Shown here: one piece after another, positions 27,467-38,387 of the stretch
Layout: every line of letters begins with the position of its first letter
Position numbering within the stretch: the stretch's first letter is position 1
Assembly (NCBI RefSeq): GCF_000364165.2
Contig: NZ_CP097810.1
Span: forward strand, 1,178,001 to 1,242,000
DNA length: 64,000 bases
Source of the DNA: Clostridium sp. MD294
GTDB taxonomy: Bacteria; Bacillota; Clostridia; Lachnospirales; Anaerotignaceae
Reading direction: 5' to 3'
Position numbers and translations under genes: made by a program
The notes under the pieces: generated by a model
Databases searched by the model: none
What the model was told of the DNA's origin: nothing
What the model saw: the letters and a program-made list of their open reading frames with translations, nothing else

Positions 27467-27870
27467 ATACTTTCACTATTTACACCAGTTAATAAAAATA
27501 ATTTTAGATTTTTGTCATAACAAAAAGTAACTTCTAAGCCTAAATAGTCATCTTTATATCCTAAATCAATACCAATAAAAGCAGTACGAATACTTAAAAA
27601 ATCAATATCTTCAAAATTTATTTCACTGAGATACCATTCACCAGTAAGCATAGAAGGTCTAGGGAAGTAATTTTCATTACATAGATTATCGCAATTCACA
27701 TAATATTTTATTTCTCTTTCTACTGTTTCCATAATATTTTTTTTGTTTGCTTCAAATAACATTTTAAATTTGTTGTTGCCAAATATTACTCTTGTTTGAA
27801 GCTGATTTTCAAAAGAACAATACTCATTGTTTGTATTAGGTTTTGTTAAAAAAATACGTTTGATTTCCAT
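27463..27870 (-). CDS. Hypothetical protein, 135 aa
   Basis: This soluble acidic protein is not recognised. The centre contains NYFPRPSMLTGEWYLSEINFEDIDFLSIRTAFIGIDLGY and a C-terminal strand-rich part. No signal peptide or membrane helix is present. Such small proteins often belong to polymorphic-toxin immunity families, but no toxin is adjacent, so I make no functional claim. Confidence 0.6.
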   Translation of the reverse strand: MEIKRIFLTKPNTNNEYCSFENQLQTRVIFGNNKFKMLFEANKKNIMETVEREIKYYVNCDNLCNENYFPRPSMLTGEWYLSEINFEDIDFLSIRTAFIGIDLGYKDDYLGLEVTFCYDKNLKLFLLTGVNSESI

Positions 27871-27909
27871 ATTATGTTTTTCTCCTGTATGTAATTTTTT
27901 TGTATTTAT

Positions 27910-28446
27910 TTATAAAGTATTTTTTGAAATAGCTACTGATTTGGACTTTCTAAATAATATAATGGCACTGATAACATCAGCACAAAAAATAAATTGTAAT
28001 ATACTATGAAGAAATAGTTCTTTTATAGAAAAAATACCTTCTGTATAATTTTGTTTTACAGCAGATAGCCCTATTAATCCACTTAAAAATATAGAAGCAC
28101 AATCTAAAGCTAATAATACAAAAGAAATTCCAAATGTAAATATAGTAAACATACAAGCAATGCCTACTATAAAAAGAACTATATAAGCTGGTATTTGAAT
28201 AAGTTTTATTATCATATTTATTTTTGCTAATTGTAATGCGTTCCTTTTGTGTGTGATGTTTTTGATGAAAATGCAAATAGCATTTATAAATGAGATAAGC
28301 CAAAAAATACAAATATAAAAAAAGCCTGTATAAATGTTGTTATGAAAAAGATATTTCATTAGTGTTGTATGAAAAAGACTATATATTAATAATACAATAG
28401 AATAAGGAAAAAGTATAATAAAAGATACTGGTAATAGTTTTTTCAT
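27910..28446 (-). CDS. Polytopic membrane protein, unknown
   Basis: I chose ATG 28446 (MKKLLPVSFIIL), preceded by GGAAG; the longer upstream frame lacks a site. The 178-residue protein has about four hydrophobic helices and no recognised domain. It lies 39 bases upstream of the 135-residue gene in the same direction and may be cotranscribed with it. Confidence 0.58.
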   Translation of the reverse strand: MKKLLPVSFIILFPYSIVLLIYSLFHTTLMKYLFHNNIYTGFFYICIFWLISFINAICIFIKNITHKRNALQLAKINMIIKLIQIPAYIVLFIVGIACMFTIFTFGISFVLLALDCASIFLSGLIGLSAVKQNYTEGIFSIKELFLHSILQFIFCADVISAIILFRKSKSVAISKNTL

Positions 28447-28757
28447 AATGACTACACTTCCTTGATAATATGAAATCACTTCATAAATTAGGATACATTT
28501 TATAATACTGAAATAAAAAGAAGCATAAAAAAAAGACCTTGACAACAAGACCATGATATGGTAATATATTGGGTATATCGACTAAGTTAACGCTAAATAT
28601 GTTTTCTTTAAAATAGTATAGCATATTAGCAAATAAATTTCAACAAATTTTTATGAAAATTTGTAGGAAATCCATATTATATTATTATAGAACTTGTCGA
28701 AAAGAAGTATAGAGTATGTAAGTGTTGTGCAATTTTACGCAAAGGGGGTTTGTGAAT
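28447..28757. other. Upstream region of rpoBC
   Basis: About 310 bases without a gene. It holds the start region of the minus-strand membrane protein and the presumed rpoB promoter. I cannot identify a clean -35/-10 pair; ATTATAG...TTGTCG...TATAGAG around 28680-28715 is the best candidate area. Confidence 0.4.
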
Positions 28758-28850
28758 ATGCAGAAACACCCTAATTTTATAACATTAGAATCTTCATGGA
28801 AAGACTTTTGTGACAACTGCTATGAAAAGGTGGTACAAGCAAAGGTCTAG
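28758..28850 (+). CDS. Possible 30-residue leader peptide before rpoB
   Basis: An ATG at 28758 follows AAAGGGGG with eight to ten bases spacing and opens 30 codons ending in TAG, starting MQKHPNFITLESSWKDF and containing CDNC. It ends 76 bases before rpoB. After it lies a 9-bp hairpin AAATTTTTT/AAAAAATTT (28865-28886). It could be a regulatory leader or chance; only the good ribosome binding site favours it. Confidence 0.35.
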   Translation: MQKHPNFITLESSWKDFCDNCYEKVVQAKV

Positions 28851-28926
28851 CTTTGTTTGGTTCTAAATTTTTTGTGTAAAAAATTTATTTCCGCAGCGTA
28901 ATAAATATTTTCGAGAGGTGACATAG

Positions 28927-31900
28927 ATGGAAAAGAACAGAATTCACGCACTCCCTTTAGGTGACAGTGTAAGAATGAGTTACTCAAGAATCAATGAAGT
29001 TCTTGAAATGCCGAATTTAATTGAAGTTCAAAAAGACAGCTATGACTGGTTTTTGAAAGAAGGTTTGAAAGAAGTTTTTGAGGATATTTCTCCCATTATG
29101 GATTTCAGCGGCAATTTAGAATTGAAACTGACAGATTTTACTTTAGATTCTGAACCTAAATATTCCATTGAAGAATGTAAAGAAAGAGATGCAACATATG
29201 CAGCGGCATTGAAAGTAAAAGCTAGATTGTATAATAAAGAATTAGATGAAATTAAAGAACAGGAAATTTTTATGGGAGATTTTCCTTTGATGACAGAAAC
29301 AGGCACATTTATTATCAATGGTGCAGAGCGTGTTATTGTAAGTCAGCTTGTGCGTTCTCCAGGTATTTATTATGCTTCTGATTTTGATAAATTGGGAAAA
29401 AAATTACTTTCTGCTACTGTAATACCAAATAGGGGTGCTTGGCTGGAATATGAAACAGACTCTAATGATGTTTTTTATGTTAGAGTAGATCGTACTAGAA
29501 AAGTACCTGTAACAGTATTGATTAGAGCGTTGGGTATTGGTAGTGATGCAGAAATATTAGAACTATTTGGTGAAGAGCCAAAAATACTGGCTACTATAGA
29601 AAAAGACGTTTCAAAATCATATGAAGAGGGTTTAGTGGAATTGTATAAAAAATTGCGTCCAGGCGAACCTCCTACAGTAGAAAGCTCAGAAACATTGCTT
29701 AGAGGAATGTTTTTTGATGCAAAAAGATATGACTTAGCAAAAGTAGGAAGATATAAATTCAATAAAAAACTTGCACTTCGTAATAGAATAAAAGGAGCAA
29801 AATTAGCAGAAACGGTTGTAGATGCTATGACAGGTGAAGTTGTTGCAGAAGCAGGTATGAAATTAACATTAGAACTTTGTGATGAAATACAAAATACAGG
29901 AGTTCCTTTTATTTATATTGAAGCAGAAGAACAAGAAGATAGAAAAGTAAAAATATTAACAAATCAGGTAGTTGACATTGATACTTATTTAGCAGAGTTT
30001 GATTTAACAGGTATAGAATTAGGTATTAAAGAAAAAGTATATTATCCTGTTTTAATGAAAATATTAGAAAGCTATGACACAGCAGAAGAAATCAAAGCAG
30101 CAATTAAAGAAAATATACATGAACTATTGCCAAAACATATTACATTAGAAGATATTATGGCTTCTATTAATTATGTTATGCAGTTAGATTATGGATATGG
30201 CAATGTAGATGACATTGACCATTTAGGTAATAGACGTATTCGTTCTGTGGGAGAATTGCTTCAAAATCAATTTCGTATTGGTCTTTCCAGAATGGAAAGA
30301 GTAGTTAGAGAAAGAATGACAACACAAGATATAGCAGTTGTGACACCTCAAGCACTTATCAATGTGCGTCCTGTTACAGCAGCAATAAAAGAATTTTTTG
30401 GAAGTTCACAGTTATCGCAGTTTATGGACCAAAATAATCCTCTTTCTGAATTGACACATAAACGCCGTTTGTCTGCATTAGGTCCTGGTGGTTTATCTAG
30501 AGAGAGAGCAGGATTTGAAGTGCGTGACGTTCACCACTCACATTATGGTAGAATGTGTCCTATTGAAACACCTGAAGGACCTAATATTGGTTTGATAAAC
30601 TCTTTAGCAACATTTGCAAGAATTAATGAGTATGGGTTTATAGAAGCACCTTATAGAAAAGTAGACCAAAGTGGAGAAGAACCAAGAGTTACAGATGAAT
30701 TTGTGTATGTTACAGCAGATGAAGAAGAAAATTATAATGTAGCACAAGCAAATGAACCTTTGGACGAACAAGGACATTTTATGAATAGAAAAGTTTCGGG
30801 CCGACATAGAGAGGAAATTATAGAAGTAGATAGAAAAGAAATTCATTTGATGGACGTTTCTCCTAAACAAATGGTTTCTGTGGCAACAGCATTAATACCA
30901 TTTTTGGAAAATGATGACGCAAATAGGGCATTGATGGGTTCTAATATGCAGCGTCAGGCAGTACCTTTGTTAGTAACAGACTCTCCTATTGTTGGGACAG
31001 GTATGGAGTATAAAACAGCAAAAGACTCTGGTATTTGTGTTATTGCAAAACATACCGGTGTAGCAGAAAAAGTTGCAGCAAATGAAATTGTAATAAAAAC
31101 AGAGGAAGGAAAACGTGATACTTATCATTTGATAAAATATCAAAGAAGCAATCAAAGTACTTGTTTAAATCAAAGACCTATTATTAATCAAGGAGATAAA
31201 ATAAGACAAGGACAAATTATAGCAGATGGTGCTTCCACATCAAATGGAGAATTAGCACTTGGCAAAAATCCTCTCATAGGCTTTATGACATGGGAGGGCT
31301 ATAATTATGAAGATGCTGTTTTGCTGAGTGAAAAATTGGTACAAGAAGATGTATATACTTCTGTACACGTAAATGAATTTGAGTCTGAAGCAAGAGATAC
31401 CAAATTAGGGCCAGAAGAAATTACAAGAGATATTCCTAATGTGGGAGAGGACGCTTTAAGAGATTTGGACGCAAGAGGTATTGTGCGTATTGGTGCAGAA
31501 GTGCGTCCTAATGATATATTGGTTGGAAAAGTAACACCAAAGGGAGAAACAGAACTGACAGCAGAGGAAAGATTACTGAGAGCAATATTTGGTGAAAAAG
31601 CAAGAGAAGTAAGAGATACATCATTGAGAGTACCTCATGGCGAAACAGGTATTATTGTAGATGTCAAAATATTTACAAGAGAAAATGGCGATGATATAGG
31701 GCCTGGAGTTAATCAACTTGTTAGAGTATATATTGCACAGAAAAGAAAAATTTCTGTAGGCGATAAAATGGCAGGTAGACATGGTAATAAAGGTGTTGTG
31801 TCTAGAGTATTGCCAGTGGAAGATATGCCATTTTTGCCAAATGGTAGGTCTTTGGATATTGTATTAAATCCTTTGGGTATACCTTCCCGTATGAATATTG

Positions 31901-32856
31901 GTCAGGTATTAGAAACACATTTGAGCCTTGCAGCGAAAGCATTAGGCTGGAAAGTAGCAACGCCTGTATTTGATGGTGCTGATGAAGTTAGCATTATGGA
32001 TACATTAGAAATGGCAAATGATTATGTAAATACAAGTTGGGAAGAATTTTCTGAAAAATGGAAAGACTTGCTACAAGGAGATATTTATGATGAACTTTAT
32101 GCTAATAGAGAGCATAGAGAAGAATGGAAAGGTGTTAAGCTTAGCAGAGATGGTAAAGTGGAACTTCGTGATGGTAGAACAGGAGAAGTATTTGATAATA
32201 GGGTTACAATAGGCTTTATGCACTATTTGAAATTGCATCACTTGGTAGATGACAAAATTCATGCACGTTCCACGGGCCCTTATTCTCTTGTAACACAGCA
32301 ACCATTAGGAGGAAAGGCACAGTTTGGTGGTCAAAGATTTGGAGAGATGGAAGTTTGGGCATTAGAGGCTTATGGTGCAGCATATACTTTGCAAGAAATA
32401 TTGACAGTAAAATCTGATGATATTGTTGGACGTGTAAAGACATATGAAGCAATTGTAAAAGGAGAAAATATACCAGAACCTGGTGTGCCAGAGTCTTTCA
32501 AAGTACTTTTAAAAGAATTGCAGTCATTGGCTTTGGATATTAGAGTATTGAGAGAAGACCAAACAGAAGTAGAAATTAAAGAGTCTATTGATGATGTAGA
32601 TGATTTGAATGTAAATATAGATGGATATGAAAGAGATGATGACAGCAGTAAAAATGTTTATATGGGACAACCAAATGAAGCTATGACAGAAGAAGAAAAC
32701 TTAATTGACTTTTTATTTGATGATGACGATGATGAAAGTACAGAAACAGACGATGATGACCTATTAGATGATTATATAGATGATGATTTAATAGATGAGG
32801 AAGAATTAGATGACGATTTAGACGATATAGATTTAGATGAGGAAGACGAGGAATAA
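28927..32856 (+). CDS. rpoB: DNA-directed RNA polymerase subunit beta
   Basis: Beta forms one half of the polymerase catalytic cleft. The 1309-residue protein has all conserved blocks, including the rifampicin region ([37 protein letters not shown]), [20 protein letters not shown] and the C-terminal [23 protein letters not shown]. The last about 75 residues are an unusual tail, nearly all Asp and Glu (runs such as DDDDD and [15 protein letters not shown]). Start follows GAGAGGTG. rpoC starts 20 bases after the stop. Confidence 0.98.
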   Translation: MEKNRIHALPLGDSVRMSYSRINEVLEMPNLIEVQKDSYDWFLKEGLKEVFEDISPIMDFSGNLELKLTDFTLDSEPKYSIEECKERDATYAAALKVKARLYNKELDEIKEQEIFMGDFPLMTETGTFIINGAERVIVSQLVRSPGIYYASDFDKLGKKLLSATVIPNRGAWLEYETDSNDVFYVRVDRTRKVPVTVLIRALGIGSDAEILELFGEEPKILATIEKDVSKSYEEGLVELYKKLRPGEPPTVESSETLLRGMFFDAKRYDLAKVGRYKFNKKLALRNRIKGAKLAETVVDAMTGEVVAEAGMKLTLELCDEIQNTGVPFIYIEAEEQEDRKVKILTNQVVDIDTYLAEFDLTGIELGIKEKVYYPVLMKILESYDTAEEIKAAIKENIHELLPKHITLEDIMASINYVMQLDYGYGNVDDIDHLGNRRIRSVGELLQNQFRIGLSRMERVVRERMTTQDIAVVTPQALINVRPVTAAIKEFFGSSQLSQFMDQNNPLSELTHKRRLSALGPGGLSRERAGFEVRDVHHSHYGRMCPIETPEGPNIGLINSLATFARINEYGFIEAPYRKVDQSGEEPRVTDEFVYVTADEEENYNVAQANEPLDEQGHFMNRKVSGRHREEIIEVDRKEIHLMDVSPKQMVSVATALIPFLENDDANRALMGSNMQRQAVPLLVTDSPIVGTGMEYKTAKDSGICVIAKHTGVAEKVAANEIVIKTEEGKRDTYHLIKYQRSNQSTCLNQRPIINQGDKIRQGQIIADGASTSNGELALGKNPLIGFMTWEGYNYEDAVLLSEKLVQEDVYTSVHVNEFESEARDTKLGPEEITRDIPNVGEDALRDLDARGIVRIGAEVRPNDILVGKVTPKGETELTAEERLLRAIFGEKAREVRDTSLRVPHGETGIIVDVKIFTRENGDDIGPGVNQLVRVYIAQKRKISVGDKMAGRHGNKGVVSRVLPVEDMPFLPNGRSLDIVLNPLGIPSRMNIGQVLETHLSLAAKALGWKVATPVFDGADEVSIMDTLEMANDYVNTSWEEFSEKWKDLLQGDIYDELYANREHREEWKGVKLSRDGKVELRDGRTGEVFDNRVTIGFMHYLKLHHLVDDKIHARSTGPYSLVTQQPLGGKAQFGGQRFGEMEVWALEAYGAAYTLQEILTVKSDDIVGRVKTYEAIVKGENIPEPGVPESFKVLLKELQSLALDIRVLREDQTEVEIKESIDDVDDLNVNIDGYERDDDSSKNVYMGQPNEAMTEEENLIDFLFDDDDDESTETDDDDLLDDYIDDDLIDEEELDDDLDDIDLDEEDEE

Positions 32857-32875
32857 GAAAGGAGCATGATAGTTC

Positions 32876-35800
32876 ATGACAGCACAAAATGCGGAACAAG
32901 GTATCGTTTTTGATTCTATCAAAATCGGTTTAGCATCTCCTGAAAAAATACACGAATGGTCAAGAGGGGAAGTAAAAAAACCAGAAACCATTAATTATAG
33001 GACATTAAAACCAGAAAGAGATGGTCTTTTTTGTGAAAGAATATTTGGACCAACAAAAGACTGGGAATGTCATTGTGGAAAGTATAAAAGAATAAGATAT
33101 AAAGGCGTAGTATGTGATAGGTGTGGCGTAGAAGTTACAAAGGCAAAAGTAAGAAGAGAGAGAATGGGGCATATTGAACTGGCTGCCCCAGTATCTCACA
33201 TATGGTATTTTAAAGGAATACCTTCCCGTATGGGATTGATACTTTCTATGTCACCAAGGGCTTTAGAAAAAGTGCTGTATTTTGCATCTTATGTAGTATT
33301 AGACCCAGGTGATACAGAATTACAGTATAAACAGCTTTTAACTGAAAAAGATTTTAGAGAAGCATATGATAGATATGGCAATGCTTTTAAAGCAGCAATG
33401 GGAGCAGAAGCAATTAAACAGCTTCTTATGGACATTGACCTAGAAAAAGATGCAGAAGAATTGAAAAAGCAGCTTGTAGATACTACAGGGCAAAAAAGAA
33501 TTAGAATTATAAAAAGATTAGAAGTGCTGGAGTCTTTTAGACTTTCTAATAATAAGCCAGAGTGGATGATATTAGATGCTATTCCTGTTATTCCTCCAGA
33601 AATTAGACCTATGGTACAGCTAGATGGTGGTCGTTTTGCAACAAGCGATTTGAATGACCTTTATAGAAGGGTAATTAATAGAAATAATCGTTTAAAAAGA
33701 TTACTTGATTTAGGAGCACCAGATATTATAGTAAGAAATGAAAAAAGAATGTTGCAGGAAGCAGTAGACGCTTTAATAGATAATGGAAGAAGAGGAAGAC
33801 CTGTTACAGGTCCCGGAAATAGACCATTAAAATCTCTTTCTGATATGCTTAAAGGAAAACAAGGACGTTTCCGTCAAAATCTATTAGGAAAGCGTGTTGA
33901 CTATTCTGGACGTTCTGTTATTGTAGTAGGCCCTGAATTAAAAATATATCAGTGCGGTTTGCCAAAAGAAATGGCTATTGAATTATTTAAGCCATTTGTT
34001 ATGAAAAAATTAGTAGAAGACGGATTAGCACATAATATCAAATCTGCTAAAAGAATGGTAGAGCGTATGCAAACAGAGGTTTGGGATATACTGGAAGATG
34101 TCATAAAAGAACACCCTGTTATGCTTAATAGAGCCCCAACACTTCATAGATTGGGTATACAAGCATTTGAGCCTGTATTAGTAGAAGGTAGAGCAATTAA
34201 ATTGCACCCATTGGTATGTACAGCATATAATGCAGACTTTGACGGTGACCAAATGGCTGTGCACGTGCCTCTTTCTGTAGAAGCACAAGCAGAATGTCGC
34301 TTTTTGTTGCTTTCTCCTAATAACTTGCTGAAACCATCTGATGGTGGCCCTGTTACAGTACCTTCTCAGGATATGATATTAGGTATGTATTATTTAACAT
34401 TAGAAAAAGAGGGCGAAAAGGGAGAAGGAAAAGCATTTAAAGATGAAAAAGAAGCTATACTTGCCTATGACAATCATGTCATAACACTTCATGCTAAAAT
34501 TAGAGTAAGAAGAACATTGGAATTTAATGGTGTAGAGGAGTCAAGAATGGTAGATACGACAGTAGGGCGTATTATATTTAATGAAGCCATTCCTCAAAAT
34601 TTGGGCTATGTAGATAGAACAAATGAAAAAGAAAAATTCCAGTATGAAATTCATTCTTTGGTGAAAAAGAAAGATATAGGAAAAATAATAAATAGATGTA
34701 TTAGTCGTTGTGGTTCTACACAAACAGCAATCGTGTTAGACCAAATAAAAGCGTTAGGTTATAAATTTTCAACAAGAGCAGCATTGACAGTATCTGTATC
34801 AGATATGGTAATACCAGAAAAGAAAAAGAGCTATTTAGAAGAAGCAGAAGGTAAAGTAGAAGATATTACAAAAAAATTCAGACGTGGCTTAATGACAGAT
34901 GAAGAAAGACATAACAAAGTAATAGAAGCATGGAATATTGCCAATGATAAAATAACAGATGCTTTGCTTGCAGGATTAGGAAAATATAATAATATATTTA
35001 TGATGGCAGACTCTGGAGCCCGTGGTTCTAATAGCCAGATTAAACAGCTTGCAGGTATGAGGGGACTTATGGCAAATCCATCAGGTGGTATTATAGAATT
35101 GCCTATTAAATCAAATTTCCGTGAAGGTCTTTCTGTTTTGGAATACTTTATTTCTGCACATGGTGCAAGAAAAGGTTTGACAGATACAGCATTAAGAACA
35201 GCAGACTCTGGATATTTGACAAGAAGATTAGTTGACGTTTCACAAGACATTATTATAAGAGAATGGCAATGTTGTGAAGACCAAGGAGAAGATACACCAG
35301 GATTGTGGGTATCTGCATTTATGGACGGCAACGAAGTGATTGAAAGCTTGCAAGATAGAATTAGAGGTCGTTGGTCTATATTAGATATTGTGCACCCAGA
35401 AACCAGAGAAATATTAGTACCAAAAGACACTATGATAACACACGACCAAGCAGAAAAAGTAGAAAAAGCAGGTGTAAAAAAAGTATTGATTAGAACAGTA
35501 CTAACTTGTCGTTCTGAAATAGGTATTTGCTCAAAATGTTATGGTGCAAATATGGCGAGTGGTCGTTTTGTAAGAATAGGTGAGTCTGTTGGTATTATTG
35601 CAGCACAGTCTATAGGAGAACCTGGTACACAGTTGACAATGAGAACATTCCATACAGGCGGTATTGCAGGAGATGACATTACACAAGGTCTTCCACGTGT
35701 TGAGGAACTTTTTGAAGCAAGAAAACCAAAAGGACTTGCAATTATAGCAGAATTTGGTGGAAAAGTAACTATCAGTGATACAAAGAAGAAAAGAGAAGTC

Positions 35801-36451
35801 ATTATTACAAATGCAGATACAGGAGAAACAAAAGACTATTTGATACCATATGGTTCACGTATTAAAGTGTATGATGGTGACACTATAGAAGCAGGTGATG
35901 AAATCACAGAAGGTAGTGTAAATCCACATGACATTTTAAAAATTAAAGGCATTAGAGGCGTGCAAGACTATATGATACAAGAAGTTCAAAGAGTGTATCG
36001 TTTGCAAGGTGTTGAAATCAATGATAAACATATTGAAGTTATTGTTAGACAGATGCTCAAACGTGTAAAAATTGAAGAAAACGGCGATACAGAATTTTTG
36101 CCTGGAAGTCTTGTAGATTGGCTTGCATTTGAAAATAGAAATGCACAAATGGAAGAAGAAGGAAAAGAACCAGCAAAAGGGTATAGAGTGCTTTTGGGTA
36201 TTACAAAAGCATCACTTGCAACAGACTCATTCCTGTCTGCGGCATCTTTCCAAGAAACGACAAGAGTGCTGACAGAAGCAGCAATCAAAGGAAAAATTGA
36301 CCCATTGATTGGATTAAAAGAAAATGTAATTATAGGTAAACTGATACCAGCAGGTACTGGTATGCAAAGATACCGTAATATAGATATTGAAATAGTAAAA
36401 GAGGAAGAGGAAGAAGAAGATATTTATTATTATAGTGGATATGATATGTAA
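32876..36451 (+). CDS. rpoC: DNA-directed RNA polymerase subunit beta'
   Basis: Beta' carries the active-site magnesium. The 1191-residue protein has the N-terminal zinc ribbon ([22 protein letters not shown]), the catalytic NADFDGDQM at about residues 452-460, and the trigger-loop and second zinc regions ([13 protein letters not shown]). It ends in an acidic [16 protein letters not shown] tail. Together with rpoB it forms the rpoBC operon, closed by a strong terminator. Confidence 0.98.
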   Translation: MTAQNAEQGIVFDSIKIGLASPEKIHEWSRGEVKKPETINYRTLKPERDGLFCERIFGPTKDWECHCGKYKRIRYKGVVCDRCGVEVTKAKVRRERMGHIELAAPVSHIWYFKGIPSRMGLILSMSPRALEKVLYFASYVVLDPGDTELQYKQLLTEKDFREAYDRYGNAFKAAMGAEAIKQLLMDIDLEKDAEELKKQLVDTTGQKRIRIIKRLEVLESFRLSNNKPEWMILDAIPVIPPEIRPMVQLDGGRFATSDLNDLYRRVINRNNRLKRLLDLGAPDIIVRNEKRMLQEAVDALIDNGRRGRPVTGPGNRPLKSLSDMLKGKQGRFRQNLLGKRVDYSGRSVIVVGPELKIYQCGLPKEMAIELFKPFVMKKLVEDGLAHNIKSAKRMVERMQTEVWDILEDVIKEHPVMLNRAPTLHRLGIQAFEPVLVEGRAIKLHPLVCTAYNADFDGDQMAVHVPLSVEAQAECRFLLLSPNNLLKPSDGGPVTVPSQDMILGMYYLTLEKEGEKGEGKAFKDEKEAILAYDNHVITLHAKIRVRRTLEFNGVEESRMVDTTVGRIIFNEAIPQNLGYVDRTNEKEKFQYEIHSLVKKKDIGKIINRCISRCGSTQTAIVLDQIKALGYKFSTRAALTVSVSDMVIPEKKKSYLEEAEGKVEDITKKFRRGLMTDEERHNKVIEAWNIANDKITDALLAGLGKYNNIFMMADSGARGSNSQIKQLAGMRGLMANPSGGIIELPIKSNFREGLSVLEYFISAHGARKGLTDTALRTADSGYLTRRLVDVSQDIIIREWQCCEDQGEDTPGLWVSAFMDGNEVIESLQDRIRGRWSILDIVHPETREILVPKDTMITHDQAEKVEKAGVKKVLIRTVLTCRSEIGICSKCYGANMASGRFVRIGESVGIIAAQSIGEPGTQLTMRTFHTGGIAGDDITQGLPRVEELFEARKPKGLAIIAEFGGKVTISDTKKKREVIITNADTGETKDYLIPYGSRIKVYDGDTIEAGDEITEGSVNPHDILKIKGIRGVQDYMIQEVQRVYRLQGVEINDKHIEVIVRQMLKRVKIEENGDTEFLPGSLVDWLAFENRNAQMEEEGKEPAKGYRVLLGITKASLATDSFLSAASFQETTRVLTEAAIKGKIDPLIGLKENVIIGKLIPAGTGMQRYRNIDIEIVKEEEEEEDIYYYSGYDM

Positions 36452-36472
36452 TTAGAAAATAGTAAAAATAGA

Positions 36473-36507
36473 AAACAGAGATACTTTTATAGTATCTCTG
36501 TTTTTTT
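36473..36507 (+). terminator. Terminator of rpoBC
   Basis: Perfect ACAGAGATAC (36475-36484)/GTATCTCTGT (36492-36501) followed by T7. Confidence 0.94.
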
Positions 36508-36511
36508 GTGC

Positions 36512-36856
36512 TTATTTGGCTTTTGAGAGTAGTTGAGATAATAATTCATAAACGTATTGCACTTGTTTGAAATCAGCATTTTGCAAAAGTGTTATCATGT
36601 CGGAAAAATTATCAGTATTTTTTTTGGTATTTTCATTTCCGAATATTAGATAATCCATTGAAATATCCAGTACAATAGAAATACGTATCAGAGTATCTAA
36701 AGAAGGACTTTGTATTGCATTTTCTATTTTGGAGTAAGTACTAAAAGAAATATTTGTTAATTCTGCAATTCTTTCTTGAGTATATCCTAATTGTAACCTT
36801 TTTGATTTCATTCTATCGCCTATATTTTTTAGTTGTTTTTTTGTCAATAATATCAC
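36512..36856 (-). CDS. XRE-family transcriptional regulator
   Basis: This 114-residue protein has an N-terminal helix-turn-helix (RMKSKRLQLGYTQERIAELTNISFSTYSKIENAIQSPSLDTLIRISIVLDISMDYLIFG) and a C-terminal helical segment (MITLLQNADFKQVQYVYELLSQLL) typical of small chromosomal XRE proteins in Clostridia. It shares architecture with the gene at 37258, so they are likely duplicates. The target is unknown. Confidence 0.87.
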   Translation of the reverse strand: MILLTKKQLKNIGDRMKSKRLQLGYTQERIAELTNISFSTYSKIENAIQSPSLDTLIRISIVLDISMDYLIFGNENTKKNTDNFSDMITLLQNADFKQVQYVYELLSQLLSKAK

Positions 36857-36928
36857 CTTATAAAAGTAAAATATAAAAATATTTTTATATTGGAGCTATC
36901 AAATGAATTTATAAAATTTTAATGATTT

Positions 36929-37180
36929 TTAGTATTTTTTCTTTTTTTCAATATCTAAATTTTCTATAGCTCTTAATATTTCATGGTCTAATGCAAAAGC
37001 TGAATTATCATATTGTTCAGATAAAAGATAATCTATTGAGGTGTTGAGAGCATTTGCAATAGCAAGTAATAAATTTAAACTAACTGTTGTATAATTATTT
37101 TCAATATTAGAAATATGAGAAGTATTACAACCAACAATTTCTGCAAGTTTATATTGTGTTAATCCTTCAGACTGACGCAT
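36929..37180 (-). CDS. Short XRE-family regulator
   Basis: This 83-residue protein is essentially one HTH: MRQSEGLTQYKLAEIVGCNTSHISNIENNYTTVSLNLLLAIANALNTSIDYLL. The expected first helix before EGLTQ is short, so an upstream non-ATG start or a small N-terminal truncation is possible. It is the middle of three minus-strand XRE genes. Confidence 0.75.
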   Translation of the reverse strand: MRQSEGLTQYKLAEIVGCNTSHISNIENNYTTVSLNLLLAIANALNTSIDYLLSEQYDNSAFALDHEILRAIENLDIEKKKKY

Positions 37181-37257
37181 TTTTTTATTTTTATTCCTAA
37201 TTGTTTATAATTAACTTCTGCCTGCGATCAAAACACCTTGTTTTATTAATTGTTTTG

Positions 37258-37626
37258 TTATAATAAAGAATATATTTTTTCAAGAAAATGTATTATGTAT
37301 TGTAAATTTTCTTTGTCACAATTTTTTATTAATGATACTATAGCCTCTTTTTGTCTATTACTAGAATAATATTTAACTTCATCATTATTTTGTTGTCCAT
37401 AAACTAAATAATCAAGAGATACTTCTAAAATTTGGGAAATATCGATTAATCTTTCTAATGTTGGAGTGACAATAGCATTTTCTATTTTAGAATAATTGCT
37501 ATAAGAAATATTCAATAATTCTGCCATTTTTTCTTGTGTATATCCTTTTTCTTTTCGTTTTTGTTTAATTCTTTCTATCATACTATTATATAAATAAGAT
37601 TTCTTCAATATTTTCACCCCCAACAT
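37258..37626 (-). CDS. XRE-family transcriptional regulator
   Basis: This protein has an HTH (MIERIKQKRKEKGYTQEKMAELLNISYSNYSKIENAIVTPTLERLIDISQILEVSLDYLVYG) and a C-terminal helical tail (IVSLIKNCDKENLQYIIHFLEKIY). The annotated ATG overlaps a GGGGGTG site; a TTG six codons later (37608) is better spaced and may be the true start. It is closely related to the 36512 gene. Confidence 0.85.
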   Translation of the reverse strand: MLGVKILKKSYLYNSMIERIKQKRKEKGYTQEKMAELLNISYSNYSKIENAIVTPTLERLIDISQILEVSLDYLVYGQQNNDEVKYYSSNRQKEAIVSLIKNCDKENLQYIIHFLEKIYSLL

Positions 37627-37752
37627 TATAATAATTGAATTAATAAAAACAACAATTCATTTATAATGATTGCATTTATATTGTGTATTTTAATTTTTTA
37701 TGTTATATTTGTGTTAAAACAACAAATAAAGCAAGAAAGGTTATGATTTATT

Positions 37753-37974
37753 GTGAATAAAAAAAATAAAAAATTTGATAAAATTTGCAAAGCAATCGTA
37801 TTAAAAAATGGTGTTTCTATGAAGGAAGTCAAAAAGGAAATGCAGTCAGCAATTAACTATGCTTTTGAAAATGTTACACAAGAACAAAAATTATTTCAAA
37901 GTAACATTACGAAAAAAGGAGAAATACCAACTCCTGAAGAACTGTTAAATTTTGTTTGTAAAAATATAAAATAA
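37753..37974 (+). CDS. Small Spo0A C-terminal-domain-like protein
   Basis: This 73-residue protein, from a GTG start, has VSMKEVKKEMQSAINYAFENVTQEQKLFQSNITKKGEIPTPEELLNFV. It resembles the end of the Spo0A effector domain. A paralogue at 60612 shares the same KEM.(A)I..AF.N.T.EQK.FQ..I..KGE.PT.EE pattern. Such stand-alone pieces are known as small putative DNA-binding proteins. It is divergent from the XRE cluster and followed by repeat copy C. Confidence 0.68.
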   Translation: MNKKNKKFDKICKAIVLKNGVSMKEVKKEMQSAINYAFENVTQEQKLFQSNITKKGEIPTPEELLNFVCKNIK

Positions 37975-37989
37975 TATTGAATTTATCAA

Positions 37990-38170
37990 AAAGGCGATTA
38001 AGGGAAACTTTTTTCACTTGTGAAAAGTTCCCCAAACGCCTTTCAGACATTTTCTCCTCAAAAACATGCTTGAAAGCATAAAAAACCTTAAAACTTTGAA
38101 GTGTTACCTCAAATTCCACCAACTTTTGAAAAAGTTGGACAAAACTTTTATGGAAAACTTTGTTTTCCCA
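37990..38170. repeat. Structured intergenic repeat, copy C
   Basis: The first hairpin (38001-38034) matches copies A and B almost base for base and is here enclosed by AAAGGCG (37990-37996)/CGCCTTT (38057-38063). Later stems keep pairing with changed bases: ATGCTT/AAGCAT (38066-38079), CCAACTTTT/AAAAGTTGG (38119-38138), GGAAAAC/GTTTTCC (38152-38168). Confidence 0.83.
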
Positions 38171-38253
38171 ACTACAAACAGAAATCTATTAACAGAATAA
38201 ATATAAAATAATATTTTTGTTTTGAAAAATTGGGAAAAATTAAAATAAAATTA

Positions 38254-38282
38254 TTGACTTTTATAATATGAAATGATAAAAT
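38254..38282 (+). promoter_or_regulatory. Promoter of rpsL-rpsG-fusA
   Basis: TTGACT (38254-38259) and TAAAAT (38277-38282), spacer 17. A short GTCTT/AAGAC hairpin (38291-38306) with T7 follows in the leader, resembling the one before rpmG. Confidence 0.72.
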
Positions 38283-38387
38283 ATTGCAGTGTCTTGAAAA
38301 TAAGACTTTTTTTCATGCTTGTTTTCATATGACAGAAGATGTTAATGCAATGGCAGAACGTATTTATTTTGTAAGGAGGTGCAATAA

